A stretch of 64,000 bases of DNA, taken from NCBI RefSeq assembly GCF_958304185.1, contig NZ_OY284434.1, forward strand, positions 1-64,000, given 5' to 3'. A program made the translations under genes and the position numbers. Position 1 is the stretch's first letter, and each line of letters opens with the position of its first letter. The DNA is from an uncultured Erythrobacter sp. Its GTDB lineage: Bacteria > Pseudomonadota > Alphaproteobacteria > Sphingomonadales > Sphingomonadaceae. The notes beneath the pieces were generated by a model. It was given only the letters and a program-made list of their open reading frames with translations, did no database searches and had not been told where the DNA came from. This document shows, in pieces, positions 29,871-38,852 of this stretch.

Positions 29871-31832
29871 ATGTCCAGCATGGTCCGCACTTCTTTGTTC
29901 TCGTCACGGATTTATGCTGCTCTGGGGCTGACGCTTGCGGGATTTGCGGCCCTTCCTGCTGCTGCGCAGAATCTTTCGGGGAGCGATAATCTCGTCGCCC
30001 GTCAGCCGGCCGCGATCGACGCGGCGGTGGCGCGTTGGGAGGTGCTGCAAGCCAGCCGCACCCATACCTTCGCCGACTATGCGGGCTTCGTGCTCGCCTA
30101 TCCCACCTTCCCGCGCGCCGATATCCTCCGCCTGCGGGCAGAGGCCACGCTGGAGAACGAGGCTCCGCCGCAGGCAGAGCTGCTGCGCTATTTCGACGCG
30201 AACCCGCCGCTGACCAACCCCGGTCGCGCACGCTATGCGCTGGCGCTGGCTGCGATCCAGCACCCCAAGGCCTTCGAGGAAGCGCGCCGTGCCTGGCGCG
30301 GCGGCGCGATGAGCGATCCGGTCGAGCTGTACATTGCCGGGCTCTACGGCGCGCAGTTCACGCCTGAAGATCAGGCGGTGCGGATGGATGCACTGCTGTG
30401 GCAGGGCAAGGGCGATGCCGCCTCGCGCCAATTGGTCAATCTCTCCGAAACCGACCGGCAGCTCGCGATGACACGCCTGTCACTGGTGCGCGGTGCGCGG
30501 CCCGAAATGTCCGGCCTCGCCGTGCCAGCGGGGGCGGAAGCCGATCCGGGTTACACCTTCAATCTGGTCAAGTTCCTGCGCTCGACCGGCCAATCGGGTG
30601 AAGCCGCGCGGGCCTTCACCAACCGGCCGGGGTTCAACCGCCCCGCCCTCGACCCCGAGGCGTTCGTGGGCGAGTTGCTCTCCCTCGTCAAGGCCACCGG
30701 CGCGCGCGATGCGGCCATGATTGCCGCCCGCACCGATGATCTGTTCGCGCCGGGCACCGATGTCTCGCTGATGAGCTTCACCTTGCGTGATCGCTACACC
30801 GATCTCATGTGGCTCGGCGGGACGCGGGCACTCTGGGACATGGGCGACGGCACCACCGCTGCGCCGCTGTTCCAGCGCTATGGCGATGCGGCCAAGACCC
30901 CGCTGACCAAGGCCAAGGGCTATTTCTGGGCCGGACGCGCCGCGCGCCAGGCGGGCAAGGGCGCGGATGCGGCGCGCTATTTCGAAATGGCCGCGCGCTG
31001 GCCGGATTATTACTACGGCCAGCTCGCCCTGTCAGAGCTCGGCCGGTCGATGCCGTCCTTTGCCGGTCTCCCCCAACCTGCAATGGACCCGAACGTCCGC
31101 GCCGAGTTCGAGAGCCGCCCGCTGGTCAAGGCGATCCGCGCGCTCGCCGTCAGCCGCCGCGACTGGCGCACCGAGCGCCGCTTCTTCGAAGCCTTGGGCG
31201 ACGAGGCCGACACGCCGACCGAAATGCTGATGGCTGCGATGCTCGCCAATGAAGTCGGGTTGGATGAGATGGCGGTGGTGCTAGGCATGAAGGCGGGCGA
31301 AAACGGGCTTTCCAGCCTTGAGCGGATCGGCTTTCCGGTGGTTGCGACGCCGCCAACCGTCAACGACTGGGTCATGGTCCACGCTATCGCGCGGCAGGAA
31401 AGCGAATTTGACCGCACGCGTGAAAGCCATGCCGGTGCGCGCGGGATCATGCAGCTGATGCCGGGCACCGCGCGCGAGCAGGCGGGCAAGCTCGGGATGC
31501 AATATCTCTCCGCCGATCTGACCGGCGCTCCGCAATACAACATCACGCTGGGCGATGCCTATTTCGCGCGGATGATGAACTATTACGGCGGGGCCTATCC
31601 GCTCGCGGTGGGCGCTTACAATGCCGGGCCCGGACGCGTGAACGAATGGCTGCGCCTCAACGGCGACCCGCGCCGTGGCGAGATCGACTGGGTCACCTGG
31701 GTCGAGAAGATCCCCGCCAATTTCGAAACGCGCTATTACATCATGCGCGTGATCGGCAATGCGGTGACCTATTCGCATATGTACCCCGATCGGGCCGGAT
31801 TGCCGCGTCCGGTCGATACCTTCCTGCGCTGA
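29871..31832 (+). CDS. Soluble lytic murein transglycosylase (Slt-type)
   Basis: A 653-residue periplasmic enzyme that cleaves peptidoglycan between MurNAc and GlcNAc, forming 1,6-anhydroMurNAc. The signal peptide ends near ALPAAAQ. A long helical superhelix of TPR-like repeats fills residues about 40-480. The catalytic SLT domain follows: Glu510 in IARQESEFDRTRES, then GARGIMQLMPGTA, and YNAGPGRVNEWLR. The domain order matches Slt70. The start at 29871 has AAGGAG upstream; an ATG nine bases later is also possible. greB follows after 8 bases. Confidence 0.92.
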   Translation: MSSMVRTSLFSSRIYAALGLTLAGFAALPAAAQNLSGSDNLVARQPAAIDAAVARWEVLQASRTHTFADYAGFVLAYPTFPRADILRLRAEATLENEAPPQAELLRYFDANPPLTNPGRARYALALAAIQHPKAFEEARRAWRGGAMSDPVELYIAGLYGAQFTPEDQAVRMDALLWQGKGDAASRQLVNLSETDRQLAMTRLSLVRGARPEMSGLAVPAGAEADPGYTFNLVKFLRSTGQSGEAARAFTNRPGFNRPALDPEAFVGELLSLVKATGARDAAMIAARTDDLFAPGTDVSLMSFTLRDRYTDLMWLGGTRALWDMGDGTTAAPLFQRYGDAAKTPLTKAKGYFWAGRAARQAGKGADAARYFEMAARWPDYYYGQLALSELGRSMPSFAGLPQPAMDPNVRAEFESRPLVKAIRALAVSRRDWRTERRFFEALGDEADTPTEMLMAAMLANEVGLDEMAVVLGMKAGENGLSSLERIGFPVVATPPTVNDWVMVHAIARQESEFDRTRESHAGARGIMQLMPGTAREQAGKLGMQYLSADLTGAPQYNITLGDAYFARMMNYYGGAYPLAVGAYNAGPGRVNEWLRLNGDPRRGEIDWVTWVEKIPANFETRYYIMRVIGNAVTYSHMYPDRAGLPRPVDTFLR

Positions 31833-31840
31833 ACCTGCCC

Positions 31841-32320
31841 GTGAAACCGCAGGGGCAACCCATCACCCCTGCGGGGATGGCGGCGTTGAAGGCGCGATAC
31901 GACCAGCTGCTCGAAACCGACCGCCCGGCGATTGTCGAGATCGTCAGCTGGGCGGCGGGCAATGGCGACCGATCCGAGAATGGCGACTACCTCTATGGCC
32001 GCAAGAAAATGCGCGAAATCGACCGCGAGCTCACCCATCTGATCGAGCGGATGAAGGCGCTGCGCGTGGTTGATCCTGCCGCGCAGGTGGACCGCAGCCG
32101 CGTGTTCTTCGGCGCGCAGGTCACTATCGCAGACGAGGACGACGAACAGCAAACAGTGCATCTGGTCGGCGATGACGAGCAGGACGCGAGCGCAGGGCGG
32201 ATCGGCTGGAACTCCCCGCTCGCCCGGGCGCTGCGCGGCGCGGGCGTCGGGGATTTGCGGGTGGTCAGCCTTCCCTCGGGCACGAAAGAGTGGGAAGTGC
32301 TGGCGATCAGCTATGACTAG
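31841..32320 (+). CDS. greB: Transcription elongation factor GreB
   Basis: A 159-residue factor that stimulates RNA polymerase to cleave backtracked transcripts. It has the N-terminal coiled coil (ARYDQLLETDRPAIVEIVSWAA), the tip NGDRSENGDYLYGRKKMREIDREL and the C-terminal FKBP-like domain (VFFGAQVTIADEDDEQQ, SPLARALRGAGVGDL). WAAGNGDRSEN and KKMREIDR match GreB rather than GreA. The GTG at 31841 gives VKPQGQPITPAGMAAL, aligning with the GreB N-terminus; ORF scans start it earlier, inside the preceding gene. It overlaps the next gene by eight bases. Confidence 0.93.
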   Translation: MKPQGQPITPAGMAALKARYDQLLETDRPAIVEIVSWAAGNGDRSENGDYLYGRKKMREIDRELTHLIERMKALRVVDPAAQVDRSRVFFGAQVTIADEDDEQQTVHLVGDDEQDASAGRIGWNSPLARALRGAGVGDLRVVSLPSGTKEWEVLAISYD

Positions 32321-32771
32321 GTTTGCACTTCTTGCCCTGCTGCTTCTCGCCGCGCCTCTGGCCGCGCGCGAGAGTCTTGGCGTCTATGACGGCTGGGCGG
32401 CGTTCAAGGATGCCAAGCCCTTGCGCTGCTACGCAATTGCCAAGGCCCAGGGCAAGCCCCCCGCGCCGGCCTATGCCACGGTCTCCAACTGGCCGGATCG
32501 CAAGGTGCGCGGGGCGGTGCATCTTGTCCTGTCGCGTGATGTGGCGGACAAGCAGGCGGTGCGGCTCACCGTGGGCGACAAGCGCTTCGATCTGGTCGCC
32601 AAGGGCCGCAATGCCTGGGCCAAGGACGCGCGCGACGATGCCGCGATCATCGCCGCAATGCGCTCCGCCAGCCGGATGAGCGTGTCGGGCGGCGGCTTTA
32701 CCGACCGCTACATCCTCGCCGGAGCGGCCACGGCGATTGATGCGGCGACTGTGGGGTGTGCCAAGCGATAA
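32313..32771 (+). CDS. Small secreted hypothetical protein (possibly IalB-like)
   Basis: A 152-residue protein with a clear signal peptide (MTRFALLALLLLAAPLAARE). The mature region LGVYDGWAAFKDAKPLRCYAIAKAQ has one cysteine, and another near the end (TVGCAKR) could form a disulfide. The pattern Tyr-Asp-Gly-Trp...Arg-Cys-Tyr resembles invasion-associated locus B (IalB) family proteins, but the match is weak. The ATG lies within the last bases of greB, so the two are translationally coupled. Function unknown. Confidence 0.72.
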   Translation: MTRFALLALLLLAAPLAARESLGVYDGWAAFKDAKPLRCYAIAKAQGKPPAPAYATVSNWPDRKVRGAVHLVLSRDVADKQAVRLTVGDKRFDLVAKGRNAWAKDARDDAAIIAAMRSASRMSVSGGGFTDRYILAGAATAIDAATVGCAKR

Positions 32772-32832
32772 CTCTCGGCACCGGGACGGGGGATAGTCAA
32801 ATCTCTCCAACCGCACTATATGCGCGGACCTC

Positions 32833-34086
32833 ATGGCCGATACTGCACTCATGTCCATTCCGGGCCTCGTTGACCCGGTTCCCGCCGCGCGCGACATCAC
32901 GCCGCGCGAAGACGGCCGCATTGACCTGATCGGTCTGCCCCGCCCGCGCATCCGCGAGCTGTTCGCCGAAGCCGGGCTCGACGACAAGGCCGCCAAGCTG
33001 CGCGCCAAGCAGGTGTTCCACTGGCTCTACCATCGCGGCGTCACCGATTTCGAGGCGATGACCGACATCGCCAAGCCGATGCGCCCGTGGCTGGCGGAAC
33101 GCTTCGTGATCGGCCGCCCCGATGTGGTCGAAGCCCAGCACTCGGTCGACGGCACCCGCAAATGGCTGCTGCGCACCGCCGACGGCCACGATTTCGAGAT
33201 GGTCTTCATCCCTGACGAGACGCGCGGCACCCTGTGCGTCTCCAGCCAAGTCGGCTGCACGCTCACCTGTTCGTTCTGCCACACGGGCACGATGCGGCTG
33301 GTGCGCAATCTCACCCCCGGCGAGATTGTCGGGCAGGTAATGCTCGCCCGCGACGCGCTGGGCGAGTGGCCGCGCGGCACCATGATCAGCGATGCCGACG
33401 TGATCGACGAGGATGACGAGGCGGGCCACTACACCGCCGATGGCCGGTTGCTCACCAACATCGTGATGATGGGCATGGGTGAGCCGCTCTACAATTTCGA
33501 CCACGTGCGCGACGCGCTGAAGCTGGTGATGGACGGCGATGGCCTCGCCCTCTCCAAGCGCCGCATCACGCTTTCGACCAGCGGCGTGATCCCCATGATG
33601 GAGCGCTGCGGCGAGGAAATCGGCGTGAATCTCGCGGTCTCGCTCCACGGCGTGCGCAAGGAAGTGCGTGATGAATTGGTGCCGCTCAACAAGAAATACG
33701 GCATCGAGGACCTGCTTCAGGCCTGCGCCGATTATCCGGGCGCAAGCAACGCACGGCGCATCACCTTCGAATATGTCATGATCAAGGACAAGAACGACAG
33801 CGACGAAGATGCGCGCGAACTTGTCCGCCTGCTGCGCCAGTACAACCTGCCGGCCAAGGTCAACCTGATCCCGTTCAACCCCTGGCCGGGCGCCGGTTAC
33901 GATACCTCCACGCCCGACCGCATCCGCAACTTCTCGCAGATCGTGTTCGAGGGCGGCATCTCCGCCCCCGTCCGCACACCACGCGGGCGCGATATTGATG
34001 CGGCTTGCGGACAGCTGAAGACGGCCGCCGAGAAGAAATCCCGGGCCCAGCGTGACCGCGAGGCGGCGGCAGCGGCGGACGCGTGA
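32833..34086 (+). CDS. rlmN: Dual-specificity RNA methyltransferase RlmN
   Basis: A 417-residue radical SAM enzyme that makes m2A2503 in 23S rRNA and m2A37 in some tRNAs. The [4Fe-4S] motif is CTLTCSFC (Cys142, Cys146, Cys149). [13 protein letters not shown] and the conserved STSGVIPMM follow. The catalytic mono-methylated Cys is in the C-terminal stretch. The tail ([18 protein letters not shown]) is charged. The start at 32833 is normal; an in-frame ATG at residue 7 is an alternative. The stop overlaps the next gene's GTG by four bases. Confidence 0.96.
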   Translation: MADTALMSIPGLVDPVPAARDITPREDGRIDLIGLPRPRIRELFAEAGLDDKAAKLRAKQVFHWLYHRGVTDFEAMTDIAKPMRPWLAERFVIGRPDVVEAQHSVDGTRKWLLRTADGHDFEMVFIPDETRGTLCVSSQVGCTLTCSFCHTGTMRLVRNLTPGEIVGQVMLARDALGEWPRGTMISDADVIDEDDEAGHYTADGRLLTNIVMMGMGEPLYNFDHVRDALKLVMDGDGLALSKRRITLSTSGVIPMMERCGEEIGVNLAVSLHGVRKEVRDELVPLNKKYGIEDLLQACADYPGASNARRITFEYVMIKDKNDSDEDARELVRLLRQYNLPAKVNLIPFNPWPGAGYDTSTPDRIRNFSQIVFEGGISAPVRTPRGRDIDAACGQLKTAAEKKSRAQRDREAAAAADA

Positions 34087-34679
34087 GCACCGATCCGGAC
34101 ACGATCGCTTTCTACCAGACGCGCGCGCCGCATTATGTGCTGAAGTTCGGACAGTCACACAGTTACCAGCTCGATCCTTTCCTTGACCGCCTGCCTGCGG
34201 GCGGGCGAGTCCTAGAGCTAGGCTGCGGCGGCGGTCAGGATGCCGCGCGGATCGCTGCGCGCGGCTTCGCGGTCGATGCCACGGATGGCACCCCGGCGAT
34301 GGTGGTGAAAGCCAACGAGCGCTGGAATGTGGGGGCGCGGGTGATGGCCTTCGATGAACTTGACGCCGAAGCGGCCTATGACGGCGTGTGGGCGCATGCG
34401 AGCCTGCTCCATTGCCCCCGCGCCGCCTTGCCCGAAGTGCTCGCCCGCATCAACCGCGCCTTGCGTCCCGGCGGGTGGCACTTTGCCAGCTACAAATTGG
34501 GCACAGCAGAAGGGCGCGACGCGCTGGGTCGCTTTTACAACTTCCCCGATGCCCAGTGGCTTGCTGCGCAATACGACGCGCTGACCGGTTGGGAGATTGT
34601 CGAAACCCGTCATTACAAGTCCGGCGGGTTCGACAATGTCGAGCGTGACTGGATCGACCTCATCGTGAGAAAGCGATGA
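34083..34679 (+). CDS. Class I SAM-dependent methyltransferase
   Basis: A 198-residue protein of the methyltransferase 11/25 type. The SAM motif I is [19 protein letters not shown], acidic motif II is [12 protein letters not shown], and [23 protein letters not shown] covers the post-III region. The initiating codon is GTG at 34083, overlapping the rlmN TGA; the next gene starts at the ATGA overlap at 34676, so rlmN, this gene and the MOSC gene form a translationally coupled operon. Substrate unknown; small-molecule detoxification (TehB-like) would be a guess. Confidence 0.85.
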   Translation: MSTDPDTIAFYQTRAPHYVLKFGQSHSYQLDPFLDRLPAGGRVLELGCGGGQDAARIAARGFAVDATDGTPAMVVKANERWNVGARVMAFDELDAEAAYDGVWAHASLLHCPRAALPEVLARINRALRPGGWHFASYKLGTAEGRDALGRFYNFPDAQWLAAQYDALTGWEIVETRHYKSGGFDNVERDWIDLIVRKR

Positions 34680-35314
34680 AGCATATCGTCGAAGCCGTCT
34701 GCACCGGCACCGCCCGCCCGTTCAACGGCGCGGAACTGAGCGCCATTGCCAAGCGTCCGCGTGAAGGCTTGGTGCAAGTGCTGGAAGAAGGCCTCGCCCC
34801 GGACGAACAGGCCGACCGCTCTGTCCACGGCGGGCCGGAGATGGCGCTGCACCTCTATCCGCTCGGTCACCACGCATGGTGGCGCGGGATTATCGGCGAT
34901 CATCCGGCGCTGGACGAGCCCGGCGGGTTCGGATCGAACCTCGCTGTCACCGGTCTGCTGGAGGATCAGGTGCACATCGGCGACCGCTTCCGGCTCGGGA
35001 CCGCACTGATCGAGGTCAGCCAACCGCGCCAGCCGTGCTGGAAGATCGAGCACCGTTTCGGTCACAAGGGCATGGTCGCGCAGATCGTCAAGACCGGACG
35101 CTGCGGCTGGTATTTCCGCGTGATCGAGACCGGAGAGGTCGCCGCGGGCGATTCGCTCGAACGCATCGCCATCGGCGCGGCGGACTGGAGCATTGCGCGG
35201 GTCTTTCGGGCTCTGGTCGCAGGCAAAGCGACCGCGGAAGAATTGGCGCAACTGGCCGATCTCGCCACGCTCACCCCGCGCCTTCGCGCCAATGCCGCAG
35301 CCCGGCGCGGTTGA
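34676..35314 (+). CDS. MOSC domain-containing protein (YiiM-like)
   Basis: A 212-residue protein with the MOSC domain, which transfers or carries sulfur for molybdenum-cofactor enzymes. The conserved Cys lies in VSQPRQPCWKIEHRF. DRSVHGGPEMALHLYPLGHH and GSNLAVTGLLEDQVHIGDRF follow the YiiM arrangement; YiiM in E. coli helps reduce 6-hydroxylaminopurine. The ATG overlaps the preceding stop. A Moco-type oxidoreductase operon lies 1.3 kb downstream. Confidence 0.88.
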   Translation: MKHIVEAVCTGTARPFNGAELSAIAKRPREGLVQVLEEGLAPDEQADRSVHGGPEMALHLYPLGHHAWWRGIIGDHPALDEPGGFGSNLAVTGLLEDQVHIGDRFRLGTALIEVSQPRQPCWKIEHRFGHKGMVAQIVKTGRCGWYFRVIETGEVAAGDSLERIAIGAADWSIARVFRALVAGKATAEELAQLADLATLTPRLRANAAARRG

Positions 35315-35448
35315 GCCACGGTTCATCCCAAAGCGCCCTCAGCTGAACAAATCTGCCGATTTCCTGAAAGCCGCGTTCATCCTGCGTTCGAGTAAACTGA
35401 ACGAAAAGGGGGTCGCTCCATCGGGGAGCCGCCACAAGGAAGAATGAC

Positions 35449-35907
35449 ATGAAAAACCTTGCCCTGCTCGCCGCCGCCGCCGGTTCGATGGCTGTCTTTG
35501 CCGCTCCCGCGCAGGCAGCCGAACTGCCCGCCGCGCCCGCGCCGATCTTTGCCAACTTCAACGATAGCGCTGCGCCCTTCACCAGTGTTGCCGCCTATGG
35601 CGACCGTGACGACTGGCGTGACCGCCGCGACCGTCGCAACTACCGTGATCGTGACCGTGGTCGCGACTGGGATGATCGTGGCCGCCGCCTCTCGCGCAAT
35701 GACCGCGTATGGCGTGGGAATGATGGCCGCTACTACTGCAAGCGCGACAACGGCACCACCGGGCTCGTGATTGGCGCAGTCGGCGGGGCTCTCCTCGGCC
35801 GCACCGTTGACACCCGCGGTGACCGTACGCTTGGCACCGTTCTCGGCGGTCTCGCCGGGGGTCTGCTGGGTCGCGAAATCGACCGCGGCGAAGCACGCTG
35901 CCGCTAA
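35449..35907 (+). CDS. Glycine-zipper 2TM domain protein with Asp/Arg-rich segment
   Basis: A 152-residue exported protein. The signal peptide is [24 protein letters not shown]. Residues about 50-85 are almost wholly Asp, Arg, Tyr, Trp and Asn (for example YRDRDRGRDWDDRGRR). A glycine-zipper (LVIGAVGGALLGRTV, then LGTVLGGLAGGLLGREID) follows, ending with a Cys near the end. Proteins of this build associate with the outer membrane or periplasm in alphaproteobacteria. AAGGA lies nine bases upstream. The Arg/Asp alternation is a low-complexity region that may bind polyanions, which is inference. Confidence 0.83.
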   Translation: MKNLALLAAAAGSMAVFAAPAQAAELPAAPAPIFANFNDSAAPFTSVAAYGDRDDWRDRRDRRNYRDRDRGRDWDDRGRRLSRNDRVWRGNDGRYYCKRDNGTTGLVIGAVGGALLGRTVDTRGDRTLGTVLGGLAGGLLGREIDRGEARCR

Positions 35908-35928
35908 TTGACACTCCTTAACGGGCTG

Positions 35929-35961
35929 AACGCCGCTGGTCCCACCGCCAGCGGCGTTTTT
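35929..35961 (+). terminator. Rho-independent terminator
   Basis: Arms AACGCCGCTGG and CCAGCGGCGTT pair perfectly across an eight-base loop and are followed by TTT and then a T-containing run. It lies 21 bases downstream of the glycine-zipper gene. Confidence 0.88.
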
Positions 35962-36066
35962 GCCTGTTCTGCTATCACCGGCAAGGGCCGCGCCGCGCTC
36001 CCCGATTGAAGCGCGGCCCCTGCCCTGTTAGCGCTGGGCCATGCCCCAAATCTCAGACCTTGCCTT

Positions 36067-36846
36067 ATGATCCGCCCCGCCGTTCTTGTGACTGGCGGGG
36101 CGACCCGTATTGGCGCTGCGATCGTGCGCCGCTTTGCCGAGGCAGGATGGCACGTGGTGATCCATTACCGCGCCTCCGGCATCGCAGCGGAGGCGCTCGC
36201 CGCCACCTTGCCGTCCGCCGAGACGATCGCTTTCGATCTCGCCGATGACGACGCTGCCGTGGCCGCTGTCACGCAGCTTGCGGCGCGCCTGCCCGACTGG
36301 CGCTGCCTGGTGAACTCCGCCTCGGTGTTTGATTATGACGGTGTAACCGAACTCGATCCCGCCACGAACCGGGCTGCGATGCAGATCAACGCGCTTGCCC
36401 CGGCCCGCCTTGCCCAGGCCTTCATCGCCCACGCGGTGAGCACGGCTATGCGCTGTGTGATCCACGTCACGGATATGAAGATCGAAAACACGAACCCCGA
36501 TTTCTTCAGTTACACAATGTCCAAACACGCGCTGGCTTCCACCATCGGAATGTTGGCCAAGGGGAACCAGGACAAGGGCGTCAGGGTCTATGGCCTTGCG
36601 CCCGGCGCCGTGCTGGCCAGCCATGACCAGCGCGAGGAGGAGACCGAGATTTCACACCGCCTCAACTTGCTTCAGCGCAAAACCGGCGCTGACGAGATCG
36701 CCAATGCGGCGCTGTTCCTGAGCAGCGGCGCGCTCGCAAGCGGGCAGAGCCTGTTCATCGACAGCGGCCAACATCTGCTGGATCAGCCGCGCGATGTCAT
36801 CTGGCTCGCCCGCGAACAGGCGCAGGCGACAGGGGTAACCGCATGA
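36067..36846 (+). CDS. SDR family oxidoreductase, pteridine-reductase / FolM-like
   Basis: A 259-residue short-chain dehydrogenase. The cofactor motif is VLVTGGATRIGAAIVRRFAE (TGGxxRIG is typical of pteridine and dihydromonapterin reductases). NSAS follows near residue 79, and YTMSK is the Tyr-Lys pair. The catalytic Ser position reads HVTDMK, with Asp in place of Ser, a substitution also found in FolM-like enzymes. The C-terminal LASGQSLFIDSGQHL is the usual SDR end. The stop overlaps the next start (ATGA). With the molybdopterin oxidoreductase two genes down, a role in pterin metabolism is plausible but unproven. Confidence 0.82.
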   Translation: MIRPAVLVTGGATRIGAAIVRRFAEAGWHVVIHYRASGIAAEALAATLPSAETIAFDLADDDAAVAAVTQLAARLPDWRCLVNSASVFDYDGVTELDPATNRAAMQINALAPARLAQAFIAHAVSTAMRCVIHVTDMKIENTNPDFFSYTMSKHALASTIGMLAKGNQDKGVRVYGLAPGAVLASHDQREEETEISHRLNLLQRKTGADEIANAALFLSSGALASGQSLFIDSGQHLLDQPRDVIWLAREQAQATGVTA

Positions 36847-37577
36847 AAAAGCACGCGCTCTCCACCCGGCTATGGCATTGGGTCAATGCCGCCGCGATCG
36901 TCGTGCTGTTCATGAGCGGGCTGAACATCTCGAACGCGCACCGCTATCTCTATTGGGGCGATTATGGCTTCGATCCCAAGGATGCCTGGCTAAGCGTCAT
37001 CAAGTTCCCCGGCTGGGCGACGATCCCGCAGCATTACAACCTCGCCCTCGCGCGCGACTGGCATACCACAGCGGCTTGGCCGTTCGGCGTGGGCCTGCTG
37101 TTCATCTGGGTCGCCATGCTGGTCAACGGCCATTTTCGCCGCGATCTGACCACCACCCCGCGCGACTGGTCGCCGGGCGCGGTGATTGCCTCGGTCAAGG
37201 CGCATTCGGGCGGCGGGGCAGCGCATGGTTACAACCCGGTGCAGCGCATTCTCTACGGCATGGTGTTCGGCGTGCTGTTGCCGCTGATGCTGTTCACTGG
37301 CCTTGCGATCAGTCCGGGCTTTCAGGCGGCGGCGCCGTGGCTGCTCGATGTGCTCGGCGGGCGGCAGAGTGCACGCTCGCTGCATTTCATTTCGGCTTGG
37401 GCGATCTTCGGCTTCTTCGTCATCCACATCGTGCTGGCGTTGATCGATTGGCGGCTGATCCTCGAGATGTTCACCGGCGGCAAGCGCGCGGATGCTGCAA
37501 CCCCGCCCGCTCCGGCTCGGCCTGAGCCTGAGCCTGACACCATGCCGCCCGAAGATGGAGCACCCGCCCATGGTTGA
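36843..37577 (+). CDS. Cytochrome b561-type membrane haem protein
   Basis: A 244-residue protein with four transmembrane helices (about 10-30, 80-100, 130-150, 185-205). HALSTRLWHWVNAAAIVVLFMSG has the first haem-ligand His in the family position; later His residues lie in the helix VFGVLLPLMLFTGLAIS and near WAIFGFFVIHIVLALIDW. This is the PF01292 cytochrome b group. The Ala/Pro/Glu tail is soluble. The gene starts in the SDR stop and ends eight bases inside the next gene, so all three genes are coupled. It probably passes quinol electrons to or from the adjacent molybdoenzyme. Confidence 0.87.
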   Translation: MKKHALSTRLWHWVNAAAIVVLFMSGLNISNAHRYLYWGDYGFDPKDAWLSVIKFPGWATIPQHYNLALARDWHTTAAWPFGVGLLFIWVAMLVNGHFRRDLTTTPRDWSPGAVIASVKAHSGGGAAHGYNPVQRILYGMVFGVLLPLMLFTGLAISPGFQAAAPWLLDVLGGRQSARSLHFISAWAIFGFFVIHIVLALIDWRLILEMFTGGKRADAATPPAPARPEPEPDTMPPEDGAPAHG

Positions 37578-38319
37578 TCTGCCGCGTCGTTCACTGCTTG
37601 CCGGGATCGCCGCCATGGGCGCGGCCGCCTGTTCTAAGATCAACGAAAGCGAAACAGCCAAGAGCCTGTTCAAGGCCGCCGAGGACGGGCACCGCGTCAC
37701 CCACCGCGCGCTCGCTGGCAAGCAGGGGCTAGCGCCCGAATATTCCCGCGCCGAACGCTCACCCACATTCCGGGGCAATGGCTCGGTCACGGTGGCCGAT
37801 CCGTTCTATCAGGAGCAACTGGCCACGGGCTTTCCCGAATGGAAGCTCGAGGTGAAGGGCTTGGTCGAACAGCCGCTTGCCCTCACGCTTGCAGAGGTCA
37901 GGGCACTCCCGCAGCGCACCCAGATCACCCGGCACGACTGCGTCGAAGGCTGGAGCGCGATCGGCGAATGGCAAGGGCCGCAGCTCGCCGCGCTGCTCGA
38001 TGCGGCAAAGGTCATGGAAGGGGCGAACTTCATCGTCTTCCGCTGCGCCGATGTGCTCTACGGACGCGACTATTACGAGAGCATCGACATGGTCGATGCC
38101 TATCACCCTCAGACGATCATCGCCCACACCCTCAACGGCGAGCCGCTGCCGGAGAAGAACGGTGCGCCGCTAAGAATGCGGATCGAGCGGCAACTGGGCT
38201 ACAAGCAGGCGAAATATGTGAAGGCGATCGAAGCAGTCGCCAGCTTCGACGATATCGGACAGGGCAAAGGCGGGTTCTGGGAGGATGTTGCCGGCTACCA
38301 GTGGTACGCCGGAGTTTAG
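37570..38319 (+). CDS. Molybdopterin-dependent oxidoreductase, sulfite-oxidase type
   Basis: A 249-residue exported enzyme. The Tat-like N-terminus is LPRRSLLAGIAAMGAAACS with a lipobox-like AAAC. The Moco domain shows TRHDCVEGWSAIGEWQG, with the molybdenum-ligating Cys in the family place, followed by AALLDAAKV and LRMRIERQLGYKQAKYVKAI. This is a one-domain relative of YedY/MsrP without the dimerisation domain. I chose ATG 37570 (MVDLPRRS); a frame to 37492 overlaps the cytochrome and is not needed. Substrate unknown; MsrP reduces methionine sulfoxide. It ends tail to tail with the next gene (TTAG). Confidence 0.85.
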   Translation: MVDLPRRSLLAGIAAMGAAACSKINESETAKSLFKAAEDGHRVTHRALAGKQGLAPEYSRAERSPTFRGNGSVTVADPFYQEQLATGFPEWKLEVKGLVEQPLALTLAEVRALPQRTQITRHDCVEGWSAIGEWQGPQLAALLDAAKVMEGANFIVFRCADVLYGRDYYESIDMVDAYHPQTIIAHTLNGEPLPEKNGAPLRMRIERQLGYKQAKYVKAIEAVASFDDIGQGKGGFWEDVAGYQWYAGV

Positions 38320-38756
38320 CCTTCCGGGAATAGCCGCAGCATCGTTTGCCAATCCGCCGCGACGATGTCCTCCAGCACCGCCAGATCGATATCGGCGAGC
38401 TTGTTCACATAGAGGCAGCTCTTGCCGGTGGAGTACTTGCCCAACCGCGCCAGCTTTTCGTCCCGGCCCTGGGCGGTGATGTCGTCGCAATAGCCGCCCA
38501 TCAGGTAGAGTGAGTGCTTGGCCTTTCGCGGACTGAAGCCGGTGCGCATCGTATGAACATCGCGCCCGCTTTCGTAGGTGGTGCGATACTCACCATAGCC
38601 AATGATGCTCGGCCCCCACATTTTTGGCGCTTCGCCCGTCACGCGGCGAAACATTGCGTCGAGCACGCGCGCCTCATCGCGCTTGGTCGGCGGTTCGACC
38701 GTGTCGAAAAACCCTTCAACTGATGCAGTGGTGATCTGTGTCTTTGCCTCGCTCAT
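38316..38756 (-). CDS. DUF1801 domain-containing protein
   Basis: A 146-residue cytosolic protein with the DUF1801 pattern: FFDTVEPPTKRDEARVLDAMF, then MWGPSIIGYGEYRTTYESGR, GFSPRKAKHSLYLM and GKYSTGKSCLYVNKLADID. The family is related to iron-sulfur cluster proteins and YdhG, with no firmly set role. GGGGGAGAAC precedes the ATG at 38756; the long upstream frame to 40208 is a shadow of the CFA-synthase gene. Confidence 0.87.
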   Translation of the reverse strand: MSEAKTQITTASVEGFFDTVEPPTKRDEARVLDAMFRRVTGEAPKMWGPSIIGYGEYRTTYESGRDVHTMRTGFSPRKAKHSLYLMGGYCDDITAQGRDEKLARLGKYSTGKSCLYVNKLADIDLAVLEDIVAADWQTMLRLFPEG

Positions 38757-38852
38757 GTTCTCCCCCCTACCCGCCCGCTTTGCTGCAACCGCGATATTGC
38801 GAAAGCTGGCAGGTGCGGTAACCAAGCATGATTGAACCACGAAAGGAACGCC

